Below are positions 48,444-60,911 of a stretch of 64,000 nt of DNA, piece after piece. A program made the translations under genes and the position numbers. The notes beneath the pieces were generated by a model. That model had not been told where the DNA came from and searched no databases. It worked only from the letters and a program-made list of their open reading frames with translations. The stretch spans positions 441,895,038-441,959,037 of the forward strand of contig NC_081413.1 of NCBI RefSeq assembly GCF_030272615.1. Reading direction: 5' to 3'. The stretch is from Cryptomeria japonica (lineage: Eukaryota; Streptophyta; Pinopsida; Cupressales; Cupressaceae). Numbering within the stretch: the first letter of the stretch is position 1; every line of letters starts with the position of its first letter.

Positions 48444-51400
48444 GTTCTGACTTACTCCTGGAAGTCGTAAGGCTGAACAAAGAACATGTGGCACGTACTA
48501 GCCCTAAAACTCATTCAACAAAGATAAAATTGCACATAGGAATCTTTCCATAAATAATTAAAACATTATTGCTAAATCCTCTACGAATGCCATTATCCAT
48601 TGGCAAGATACATCTAAATCCATACATTTCTTAAAATATTCTAGGAATTATCCGCAATCATAGCAGAGAAACAAGAATTTTCTCCCGTTCATTACACCAA
48701 TTAAAGCATTAAAAGAGATAGACAACAATTACCACACTCATCAACCAAGTATGACAAGAAAAATGCCATCATGATCAATTTCTTTTACCAATCCATCTTT
48801 TCATAAAATTTATTCGCATAAAACTAGCTTCAATATCAAATTCTACAACCAAATTAACTTTCATGTAGTAAGACAAACATATAGAACACAATAGTTTACA
48901 CTTGCCAGACATATAAGAACCTTTCCAAAGACTATGTCCCATAACATAGTGACAAGAGGACACAATTTTAATCCATGATTACACATAATAACCATCCACA
49001 TAACATGAATAAACAACTCAAAAGGCCACATGTGAGCATGTCTAATGCTTGGTAAAAGATAACATACACGATCAACATCTCTATGCCTAATCTCAGAACA
49101 ATAATATGATCATAAATATCCAATATCTCACTCAAGGGCTTGATGGTGCTAGGGCACACCATAGTGGTGCTACCTTCCATACAAGACCTTCATGAACATC
49201 CCTTGTTGAGTAAGGTGGTTAGCCTCCAAGAGATAGTCACCACACATAGGTAGGTAGTGGATCCTAGCTGTATCATAGCCTCACATACCCCCATTCTCAA
49301 GGTTCCCTATGTCTACTTCCTCATATACACTCAACCAAGACCGTCTCATACGTCCTTGGAGAGGAATTTCACATTTCAACACAAGACCAGCACACAAAAA
49401 TAATAAGGATAAATCAGTTTAGCCACCAAAGTACAGATGAATAAAGCTAATAAATCATCAAATCCAACAATAAGGCAAGAAAATAATCCTGAATTTGCAA
49501 CACCAAATCAAGTATGCAAAAGATCACAAGATCATGGCTAAACCTTCAAAGTCAAAATAAATAAATTACTAGCCCCCAAAGAAATAAATAAGAATATCAC
49601 AATTGCACATAACATCACTATGTGACTAGCATCTAGCCACCAACGAGGAAGGAGGGAACAATCGTATAGCTATCGTAGTAGCCCATCATGTGGTGCGACC
49701 TAGTCACACATCCACATGGCATGGCAGTGTGGACCTCGGCATCACCCCACATCACGTCATCACGCGGCATGGCTCTACCCTAAATAAGTCAGTAGGCCGC
49801 ATGGTAATGTCTACTACATCCCGCATCGTGTCTTAGCACGGCATGGCAATACTCCAAGTGGAAAAAGGCACGCAATGGATGTATCCCGCATGGTAGTGTA
49901 CCTCATGGAAAAAGGCACGTGCAGGTCACACCTCGCATAGCGATGTACCTCTCAAGATACTCCTCGTAAGCCAGAGGTATACATGGCTAAGATCCACCCA
50001 TATGTCTGCCAACACCTACTATCTAGAAGCTCATGTGAATAAACCTACCTTTCATGAAGACAAGGAAAAGGATCCTCTAAAATACACCATCACTATGCTC
50101 AAGAACTGCCATCAATATGCTCAATTAAAGGGTAGGAATAGACTGGCACACATGAACCTTATAAATTGGTTCATCAAAAAGGGAAAGTATTGAGTACACC
50201 TTTAATACAGTTTCATTATATAACTATATTTTTCCTCGAAATAGAGAAGCTAAAGTCGCTTCGCGCCGACATTACTCGTACGCTGACCCATACTATTCAA
50301 GGAATGGTGACTTCTAATACTACCCCTTAACATACTGAATTACCAACAACCCAAGGTTTGGTACTCAGTAGGGCAACAAATAAGTAACATCACACAAACA
50401 GTACAAGTTTCCATACTCACAAGTAAACAAATCTTCCATGGTTGATTACTTCACCAACCTATGGCACATATAGCAAGTATAGTTTTCTTACAATACACAT
50501 GAAAACACCAGTACTGGTTTATTCACATTTACGGGGAGTACTTTTCAGTACCCTATCATCTACTCAATGAAGGTTTTAATTAAGCTTCCCACATGAATAA
50601 TTGAAGATTGTTTATTCTAGATACAAGTACTGAAATTCTAAACAATTGAAAATTACTTAAGGAAGTAACATCATTCCTATATCTTTTGCTAATTTCACTA
50701 AGCATTCATATTCACATTACTAACCATGCAATTTTTCTTTCCCAAGCTTAAGACTTCCATCTTTCAATAAGAAGTCAAAATGCAAAAATACAATTTCATA
50801 TGCTTTATAAACATTCTATTTAAATCAATGCATCTTTTCTTTGAAAACCTAAGGTACAATAAGAAGGTAACGAGGAACTATCCACTAAATAATATATATT
50901 AATGCATGCACATCAAACAAGCTTTTTTTATTTTGCACTCTGTAGTCAAGCTAAGTCATTATATATATGCAAAAGCAAGTTAAGTGTAGCAATGTTAAAA
51001 TAGGTCCTCAATCAAATTGGTATAATGAAACACATAAAACAATCTTTCATGGAACACATTAATACACTCTTAGCCACTATAACATGTTCCCTTTCTATAC
51101 CTCTTTTACCCACAAGACAGTTTCACATAACAACTATTCGCACATTAATGCACATTACTAAGATAGAATTGAATTATGTTACTCCTACAATACATATGGA
51201 GAATTCTTAAATGTGAACATACAATTTTCTCTCAATAACAAATATGAACTTCCAAACCCATAGCCCTTTTATTATCTAAAAACATAGAAGCGTCATAAGG
51301 CTCACACAAGGGTTCAAGAAGTCACAACCTTTCTCTTGCAATAAGGAAACTCACATAAGAGATAACTACACAATAAACGAACATTTTAATTTCTAGAGAG

Positions 51401-51904
51401 AAAGAGGAGGAAGGGTGATAATCGTTCAATTTTGCTACAAAATAAGCATTAAATATCTATCATACAAGTCCTTCAAGGAACAACACTAAGCTAGATAATA
51501 ATCTTAAAACAAGCATATTTTATACTTTTAGATTCAAAACAAGTACTGACCAACCCAATGGATTAGTCTAAAGCAAACAACAATCAATGAGGAAGGTGCA
51601 TACGACTCTCTTTCAGAATAAGAGTAATCATAGACCAAGGCATCAATAAGTAACCCAAGCACATATAATCACTCAAAAAGCACCAACATCAAGAAGGTGA
51701 AAGCAAGGTGTGAGAACACACGTTACACAAAATTAGATTTGCTTGAAATAATATGCAAGGAATAGGACATGAGTACTTAAGATCTTAAAGATCCTATGAC
51801 TCAATCATGCGCATAAAAAAGGAAGACAAGCATACAACATAAGGTCTAAATACCTAATACCAACAAAGGCCACAAATGAAACCAGAGATCCCAGTGTTTG
51901 CAAC
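48444..51904 (-). other. LARD interior, non-coding
   Basis: 3.5 kb without any gag or pol motif in six frames. The small frames at 48775-48963, 48968-49180 and 50002-50193 are unrecognised and probably chance. 49700-49960 is GC-richer than its surroundings, with degenerate CGCATGGYARTGT units. Other parts are AC-rich on the + strand. Confidence 0.7.
49700..49960. repeat. Degenerate CGCATGG-type repeats in the LARD interior
   Basis: Variants of CGCATGGYARTGT occur near 49713, 49762, 49796, 49837, 49885 and 49932, roughly every 30-50 bases, with AAAAAGGCACG twice (about 49863 and 49909). Confidence 0.65.
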
Positions 51905-51919
51905 TTGGCTCTGATACCA
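51905..51919 (-). other. LARD primer-binding site (tRNA-iMet)
   Basis: The minus strand reads TGGTATCAGAGCCAA, 2 bases from the LTR end GGCATTACA. This fixes the element's orientation. Confidence 0.94.
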
Positions 51920-53866
51920 AATGTAATGCCCAGCCAAGAAACCCCGAAGGGATAAAGCTAAAACACACGAATGGAGTGCACATAATTTTTTTTTTAACAA
52001 TTAAACATAACATAATGATACAATGAGTTATCATAAGCTCAAATAACACAACAGAAGACTAAACAACCCTAAAGAGTTTCCCAATCTGATTACTTAATTT
52101 AACATCTAACTCAACTCATGACATTGATCCAATTAAGCCGGTTCACTTAATTACATGTTATTACTTTAAACAAAGATATAATTTGTTCAACAATTTAAAA
52201 TTATAGATAACAGGACACATTCATCCATCATGGTTGAAAATGCAGCTAACATGAGGAAATTCACCCATTATAGTTAAAACATAGATAACATGTTGACGTT
52301 CATTCACTAGAGTTTAAATATAGATAACTTAATGAAGTTCATCCATTAGAGTTAAACTTATGGTTAACATGATTAAGTTCATCCAATAAATTTTAACCAT
52401 TCATTACGTTCAATCTTACATTAAACATATGCCATGCATCTAATTTCATATTGTACTTTAGTTTCATAATAAACTAACGAATACTTCCCATGCCTAATTA
52501 ATTTCGCTATCAATAACTTAATATATTCCATTAATCAAATCTACATTCTCTTATGATCCTAATTATTGTATTTATTAAAATGACTACATAAATGCATTTA
52601 TGATTATCTTCATCTAATCCCCATTATACATTTTAACATAAAGCATCCATACAAGCTGAATTAAAAGAAGACATAAAAATGTAAAAACACCCCATAACAC
52701 CGAATGATCTCAGAGTTCACCCTTAGTGGGCTACATCTCTGGGTCTGCTCAACTGCAAGACCCCTCTGATACTTAATCAATAGTGAAGGATACACAAGGT
52801 TCACATCATTTACAATCCTGCCATCAAGGCAAACATAACCAATAATACACGCGACCACCTTGGTCCATTAAATACATAAATGATCCCTGAATAGGAAAGG
52901 ATCCAACTGAACATAATAAGAAGAAATTATAAAAGATCAAGTGGAGCATCTGTGAAACTAAATCTTCACAACCCATCATAAGAATCCCATGGTCTAACAT
53001 GAAAATCAAGTTCTCACGAGGGCAATAAACAATAGGACGACTCCACCACCATGCTCCGAACAAAGGCAACACAACACACACTAGCAAACATATTCAAATG
53101 GACTCCTAAAACCCAGGAATACTCAAGTTCAAACAAACAGAGTTCAATATGGTAGGATTACCCACTTGGTCAGACTAAACTTCATACGGGGTGCACTGAC
53201 TGACAGTAATCTAACTAGAGACCTGACCAGCTAGGGTCTACCACAAACCAATATTTAACATACACATAAGGGACATGATCGAACACAAACTATCACATGA
53301 AAATAGTCCAGATTCGGGATCAAGACCAACACTAGTACCCAAATTGACAAATGGCAATAACCTACAATCATAAGCGAGGACTTGCCATTTCATAAGCAAA
53401 TGTGAATAGAAAAAATTACATGCATAGGCAGAGATTAGGAAGGACAATCTTTTACACATTGGTTAATCATTAAAATCGATCCAGTTCTCTAACGGATCTA
53501 ATTCTGAAAATACAATAATAGAAAGAAAAAACACTATTACAAGGTAAATTCAATACCACAATGGTAATAGTACAATTTTGCCTATTTCCCAATTCTAGAG
53601 AAAAATATAAATTAAACAATTTGTTTTACTAAATGTAAATATCATTTAAATTTCCAAAATACCCAAATACTGTATTATTTCATTTCTAAAATCTCCACAT
53701 AACCTATTATCGTCTAATTTCTCAGATAATATATTCGAGGATAATATATTATTTAAAATTTACTAAATAATAAATATATTTTATTTCCAAATTTTTTCAA
53801 TAAAAATATTATTTAATCTTATTCCCAAATAAAATGCTTCCTACAAGCCTATCAAAATAAATACAA

Positions 53867-53993
<127 letters not shown>

Positions 53994-54765
53994 TTGAAAC
54001 TAAATTAAATATAAAATAATTTAATTTCAAGAACCCAATTACATATATCAAAATTCCTTAAAACCAAATTAATAATTTTGATTAATCCCAAAATAGTCTT
54101 AAAAAAACATTAAAATAAGATTAGAATATATATTTATTATCCCTTATCCTACAATATTGTTTGCAACTGAAATTAGAATCATTCCACATATTACAATGTG
54201 ATTTTTGCTTTTAAAATAGTATAATGAATCTTTATTTTATTTTATAAATAATCATGAAGTGACAATAGAATTATTTCTATATTTGATATGATTTTTGTTT
54301 TATAAAATTAGAATAAAATATTCAATTCATATTATCCTGAGAAATAGCTAACAATTGAAAATAAAATATTTCTTTCTTTGTTTTTTTTAACTCAAAACAA
54401 AATAATTGATAAATTTAAAATTGTAAAAAAATATATTAATATTTATAGATACACAGGCTTTATTTCCATTCCGCTACATAAACCTCTAATTTTAAAATAA
54501 ATTAGAATTACCAAACTAAATTTCACATAGATCAATAATGGAAAATAAAAATATCCTTATTTATATATCAAAATAGAAATTACAGATAACACAATAGCTT
54601 CCAAAATTTTATAATTAAAAAAAAACAATAAATTTCTCTTCCACAGATCAGTTAAAAACATTTGCTCCAAAATTTTTGTAAAATGAAATACATAGTTTAT
54701 AACAACTCAAATTATAAACTTTAATAATCTGAACATAAATTTTATTTCATAAGCAAACTTAATCA

Positions 54766-54780
54766 ACTAAAATCTGAAAC
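54766..54780. repeat. LINE-2 target-site duplication, left
   Basis: ACTAAAATCTGAAAC; its partner ACTAAAATCTTAAAC is at 62814-62828, one mismatch in 15. The left LARD LTR has a single copy at this place (about 40147-40161). Confidence 0.9.
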
Positions 54781-54811
54781 CAGTGTTTAATCAAAAACAT
54801 TGGATCATGCA

Positions 54812-56566
54812 ATGGGAGAAGGGGGAGAAGGAGAAGGAAGCAGCAATGGGGGAATTGAAAATTCAAATTCTCTACAAGGTGGGAACTCTTGTTCCAATGG
54901 TGGGAGCGACCAGAATGTAGCTAGTCCCATAGGAGAGAAGGATAAGCCTCCAGACTTTCCAGATGCTGCTACCATTCAACAGACTGGTGGTACTCTGCCA
55001 GAGGAGATAGTGGGTTCCTCTGGGCTCTTGGGGGAAGGGTCTAGTGAGGGGGCCATCCCATGTGATGACTACGGGGAGAGCGGAAAAGAATAAAAAAAAT
55101 GGTCTTCCCTCTTTGGAACTAGACCAACTAGTAAATCCTCATTTCCTCCTCTAAAGAATATTTCTAATCCTTCTGGAGGAAAGTTCACTATCTATATCCC
55201 TGATCTGGTTTTGGATCACAATATAAATAGTATGTCGAACTCCTTGGTAGGCAGATTTATGGGACCACGTCCTAACATTGAAGTTGTTAGGGCCTATGTC
55301 AAACGAAAATGGGCCCTTAAGGGTAATGTAGAAATTTCGGCCTTACCTAAAGGCCTTCTATCTTTTACTTTTTCATGCGAAGAAGACAAACTTATGACTC
55401 TTTGTGGGAGTCCCTGGTTGGTAGGAAAGACAACCTTGGTTCTTCGTAAATGGCAACCGAATTTGAATATGAATGACTCTCTCTTAACACAAGTTCCAGT
55501 TTGGGTAAAGCTTCTAGGCTTGCCTCTTGAATATTGGGCAGAAAGCATCTTCTCTGGAATCACAAACTCCTTTGGTGAACTACTTTCTATAGACCCAGTA
55601 ACAGCTTAAAAAAGGAGACTCACTCATGCTAGGTTTTGTGTAGGGATAGCCCATGATGCAGATATGCCAGAACAGATAGATTTAGTATCAAAGCTGGGAA
55701 CATGGAAGCAACATATTGAATATGAATCTATTCCCTTTGCCTACTTCCATTGTAAAAAAGTAGGTCACTGGGCAAAGTCCTGTCCTATCAAACCCAAGGC
55801 AGAATCCAGGTAGCCTAAGCCCCATTCTAAGAACCAAAGAGCGCTAGAAAAAATGGTATGCAAGTTAAAAACTTAGAGAATAAAGAAGAAAACTCAAATC
55901 ATTTTAATCCCTTGGGGGAGAAGAAGGAAGTGCCCTCAACCTCTATCTGTAGTCCCTCAACCTAGGAAGCTCTGAGAAATGATTCAACCAAAGTCAACTT
56001 TCTAGTTACTTCTCAAATAGGGGAGCTGAAAGATCAGACTGATTACCCAAATGATATAGTTGAAGTGGTAGCTAATACTTTTGAGGGAAAGGAACTGCAA
56101 GCCCGAGGAAGGAGAGATCCCTGACTCCCAAGAAGAAAAGACTGATTCCTCTCTGCTCATGCCTAGTCTTGAAATACAAGAAGCCCAAAAATGTGCAATT
56201 TTGGGTCTGAACCTCTCAGAGTCAGACCGAGGTTCAAAATCAGCTAACAGTGATTTAAATGATTCAAATGCTTCCAAAACCCCTAATTGGGGAAATGAAG
56301 AAGAAATTTCCAAAATCCTTAGCAACCCGGAAGCGGCTCCTGAGATAGATGCTGAGTGGAAAATACCAAAGCATAGGAATAAGAAAGGAACTACTCCCTT
56401 GATTTCTCTTCTAAGGAAATCTAGCAGAATAGCTCAAGTTGATGTCGGGTATACCTCTTCTTCCCCAGGTTGACCCTCTATTCATATAGTCAGAAACAAG
56501 GAGGCCAACAAGAACATTGCAGATGGAACCCAGAAGACTCTTAAGGAGTTAGGAATTGGTAAGTAA
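54812..56566 (+). pseudogene. LINE-2 ORF1 (DUF4283 and zinc knuckle)
   Basis: ATG 54812 opens a Gly/Ser-rich N-terminus. A stop lies at 55091. The DUF4283 region (55211-55609) has SLVGRFMGPRPNIEVVRAYV, LCGSPWLVGKTTLVLRKW, VPVWVKLLGLPLEYW and NSFGELL. After a stop at 55607 comes a knuckle AYFHCKKVGHWAKSC (about 55740-55780) in which the first Cys of CX2C reads Tyr. The linker shifts to another frame from about 55850 to 56085 and back. The C-terminal part (56081-56566) is acidic, then basic. TAA 56564-56566 is followed two bases later by the ORF2 ATG. Confidence 0.85.
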
Positions 56567-56568
56567 CT

Positions 56569-59500
56569 ATGAAGATTATTTCTTGGAATATTAGGGGACT
56601 CAATAATACCCATAAGCATGATATCATTAGGAACATGATAAGGGACAGTAAACCTTATATCTTTCTAATTCAAGAAACCAAAATGAGTAAAGAAAAAGTT
56701 GAATCATTGAAGTTTTTTAAAAATGGAAATGTTAGTGGTGGTAGTTCTGAAGGTGCTTTAGGAGGCATAGCTACCATTTGGAATCTTAATTCTGTCAAAG
56801 GGCATGTTATCATTCAAGACAACAATTTCTCTTGTATCAAATTTGAGCACTTAAAAGATGGTACTTCATGGGTTCTCACCAACATTTATGCTCCCAACAC
56901 TTTGAAGGCTAGGAATTCCTTTTGGAAAAAAACTTATTCAAGCTACGGACAACTTCAGAAATCTTAGTTGGCTGGTTATGGGAGACTTCAATACTCCTTT
57001 GAGAGAGGAGGAAAATTATGGAGGAAGCCCCCCTCAACTGGAAAGTAGGTTGGACCTTATGGATTTCATTAATTCTCAGGCCCTCAATGACTTGGAAATA
57101 TAGGGATGCAATTATACTTGGACTAACATGAGAACTGGTAATGATCTTATCAGAGTTCGTTTTGATAGGACTCTCATTTCTGATTACTAGTATAGTCATT
57201 ATTTCTGTTCTCTATCGGCCCACATTCGGGTTGGATTGGATCACTTCCCCATCACTTTCATTTCCATCAATATAAGGAGAAACTTCCCCTTTAGATTTGA
57301 AAAAATGTGGACCCTTCACCCATACATCAAAAGTAATATCCAGAAATGGTGGAGCATTCAAGTTGAGGGAACTGCTATGTATAGAGTTGTTAAGAAGCTT
57401 AAAAGTGTTAACGATAACATAAGACTCTGGAATAAATCTAGCTTTGGGAACATTTTTGAGGCCAAAGGCAAAGTCTAGGAAGACCTTAAAGAGATACAAG
57501 CTCAAATCCAGAAAGAAGGTTTTAGTACTGTGTCCATTGCTGGTGAAAACGAGACTCTCAAAAAATACCATGATATCATTGCCAAAGAGGAAACCTTCTA
57601 GAAGCAGAGATCTAGATGCATTTGGCTAAAGGAAGGAGATAGGAGCATAAGATTCTCCCATATGTTGATGATCAAGCATAAAGCAGTTAATAGGGTTACT
57701 AAACTTGTGGTGGATACTGGGGAGATTATCAAGGAGGATGAAATTAGGAATGAAGCTAAAAGGTTTTTCTCGAAACTGCTAAAAAGGGATCACAGGTTGG
57801 ATGTTGAAGCTCAATCTTCTTTTCTTCATAACATCCCTTGTCTCATTGATGAAAAAAATAATGCCTCCCTTTCTTCCATTCCTTCAATTCTAGAAATTAA
57901 AAATGTTGTCTTCTCCTTTGATGGTAACAAAGCGCCTGGTTCGGATGGTTTTCCCATGTTCTTTTTTCAAGATTTTTGGGACATTGTCGGGAAAGATGTT
58001 TCCAATGGGGTCAAGGAATTTTTTGGGGCTAGAAAACTTTTGAAAGAAATCAATGGTACTTTTCTTTCTCTCATTCCCAAAACTCAAGGCACTGACTCTA
58101 TGGACAAATTTAGACCTATCAATCTTTGCAATTCCTTTTTATAAGATTATCTCTAAGGTTCTAACTTCCATATTACTGTCTGTCCTTCTTGCTCTTATTA
58201 ATCACCAGAAAAATGGTTTTTTCCCTGGTTGTCAAATCCTTGACTCTATTATAACTATCCATGAGAACATCCACTCTCTTGTTAAAGCAAAGAAGCAGGG
58301 TCTCATCCTCAAGCTTGATCTCTCCAAAGCCTATGATAGGGTTGACTTCTCTTTTCTCATGAAGGTTCTCATGTCTTTTAGTTTCTCCTCCAAAGTTTTG
58401 GATCTTATCACCCATCTTATCACCTCTGCCTCTTTTTCTGTCCTTGTCAATGGTTCCCCTTCTCCCTTCTTCCAAGCTTCTAGAGGTCTAAGGCAAGGGG
58501 ATCCTATTTCCCCCATTCTCTTCATTATTATGGCAGAATGTTTTGGAAGGACTATGGAAAATATGGTTTTGCAAGGCTCCTTTAAGGGTCTCCACCCTTC
58601 CTTAGCAGATCTTTTTTGTTCTCATCAATAATTTGTCAATGATACTATTATCATGGGGGAATGTAGTATCTCTAAAGCTAAAATTTTGAAGAGTACTTTT
58701 TGTAAGTTTGCCTCTGCTTTTGGTCAGCTAATCAACTAGACAAAAAGTGAAGTTTTTTCATCAATTCCCTTGAGAGAAGACAACAGAGAATTAGTAGAAT
58801 CCTGGAGTGTAGGATTGTTGATCTTCCTGCTACCTACCTTGGTCTCCCCATGGGCACTACACCTCCTAAATCCTTCTCGAGTTCTCTAGTGGATAAATTC
58901 CATAAAATGTTAGCTGGCTGGAAAGGAGCCCTCCTAAGTCAGGCTAGAAAGCCCCAACTGCTTAAAGCTTCTCTTCAAAGCATTTCAATTTATGCTCTTC
59001 GTCTTTTCAGAATTCCAGTTAAGTATGCTGATGAAATCGAGAAAATTCAAAGAAGATTCCTTTGCTCTAGGGTTGAGGACAAGAAAACAATGTCTTTGGT
59101 GGCTTGAGATCAGGTTTGTAGACCGAAGAGCCAAGGAGGTCTGGGCTTGAGGAGAATCCAAACCTTAAATGAATCTCTCCTGTCTAAACAAGTCTGGAGA
59201 ATGTTTCATTTAGATACTGAATGGTCTAAAATTTGGTGAAGTAAGTACTCTCTTCAGTCCTCCTCTCTTTCTTCTTTTATCAATTCAGATCTTAGCATTA
59301 ATGGATCCCACATATGGAATCATGCCTCAAAATGCAAAGAAAGTTTAGCCAAAGGAGTGATTTGGAAAGTTGGAAATGGTAGGAACGTTAAACTCTAGGA
59401 GGATCCTTGGCTTTTTGATAAACCTTTGATAGAAATAAATGAATGGGCCCCCCATGCTCCCTCTTGTATTAGAACATTTGGCTCCTTAGTTGCTGAGTAC

Positions 59501-60775
59501 TGGGCTGGTAACAATTGGTAGAATATTGAAAGCATCCATCCAAGCCTTTCTAAGCTCAAGATCCATCTATCTGCGGTTTGGTTGAACAAAGAGGTAGATT
59601 CCCTGATTTGGAAACATGATCCCAAAGGTACCTTAACTGTTTCCTCTATGTATTGTGTCATGTCCCCCACTCCTTTAGGTAATCCTTATTGGTCTAAAGC
59701 CTGGATTAAAGGCCTTACCCCCAAAATAAATTTCTTCTTCTGGACCATCCTTCATAACAAAATCTTGACCCTTGACAACCTAAAAAGCAAATGGTTTGCT
59801 TTCCCTAATAGATGTGCTTTGTGCCTTCAGGAAAAAGAGTCTATGGACCACCTTGCCATCCACTACTCCTTCTCAGCCTCAGTCTGGGAAAGATTTCTTA
59901 AAAATTTTAGTATTGTTTGGGTGTTTCCTAATACCATCAGTGATTTGTTTTCCTCCTGGAATATAAAATGGACTAACTCCTTTTTGAGATCTTTGTGGCA
60001 ACTCTCTCTTCCTCACATCCTGTGGGGACTATGGAAGGAAAGAAATAATTGAATCTTTAGGGATGTCTCCCTCAATCAAGATATTGTGTTCTAGAAATTT
60101 CAATGGGCGATTTAGGAAAATATAGGGATCATTGAGGGTCCTTGTTTCTTAAACAACTCTTTGGAATCAAACATCTTAAGTGCGTGGAATATGAAGATTA
60201 CCAACAGTCCTAACCCCAACCATAATAAAAGGATAGAAGCTAAATGGCAAACCCCCCCTTATGGTTGGTTCAAAGTTAATTTTGATGGTGCTGCCAAAGG
60301 TAACTCGGGTCCTTCAGGTTGTGGAGCTGTTCTAAGAGATGACAAAGGAACTTGCAAGGAAATGGTTGCTATCCCTATTGGAACCCAAAATAACCATAAA
60401 GTTGAAGCAATGGAAACTCTCCAAGGTATCCTCCTAGCTAAAAAATGGAATTTTCCCTACCTATGGATTGAAGGGGACTCAAACAATATTATAAATTGTC
60501 TTAAGGGGATTTCAAAACCATCATGATCGATCTACAATATAATCATCTCTGTTATAGACCTTATTAGCACTTTAAAAAAAAGCTACATTTCCCACATTTA
60601 TCAAGAGGCCAATGGCTTTGCTGACTGGGCTGCCAATGCAGCAGTTAACAAAGAGGAAATGATTACGTGGATGGGAGAACAAGGACTCCCTAAAAATATT
60701 AGGCAAATCATTTATAATGATCGATATAGAAGCACTCCAAAGATTCTTGGACAGGATAATTATGAAAATGACTAA
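56569..60775 (+). pseudogene. LINE-2 ORF2: endonuclease, reverse transcriptase, RNase H; broken
   Basis: ATG 56569 (MKIISWNIRGLNN) begins the AP endonuclease: LIQETKM, NIYAPN, then a frame change at the A-run near 56926-56932, then MGDFNTPL, CNYTWTNM and GLDHFPI. RT: KAPGSDGF, a second frame change near 58140, LKLDLSKAYDRVDF at about 58310, GLRQGDPISPILF at 58485, and FVNDTI at 58632-58649, where the first Asp of the F.DD site reads Asn. After a third frame change near 58780 come zf-RVT (CALCLQEKESMDHLAIHYS, about 59810) and RNase H with all four acidic positions: NFDGAAKGNSG, HKVEAMETL, IEGDSNNI, FADWAANAAV (60241-60650). It ends TAA 60773-60775. Confidence 0.92.
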
Positions 60776-60911
60776 TTGGAGTACTTCAAGTCATTATAAT
60801 AATGAGAGACTCATTTATTATAATACCAATGCCATTAGTTCCCATGCTTTCTGGGTAACTTTGATTGTTCCAAAAAACTCTCTGGCTAATTTGCTCCGCA
60901 AGTTTCAAAAT
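60776..60911 (+). other. LINE-2 spacer between ORF2 and ORF3
   Basis: 136 bases without a recognised element. The ORF3 frame is open upstream to about 60717, so the ATG at 60912 is a choice, not certain. Confidence 0.5.

Noticed and set aside
48444-51904. CRISPR-like or satellite array
   Set aside because: The repeats near 49700-49960 are degenerate and irregularly spaced, in plant retrotransposon DNA. They fit neither.
51905-51919. Possible tRNA fragment (GGCTCTGATACCA)
   Set aside because: Only the 3' end of tRNA-iMet is present, beside an LTR. It is a primer-binding site on the minus strand, as at 9602 and 29318. No tRNA cloverleaf was seen anywhere.
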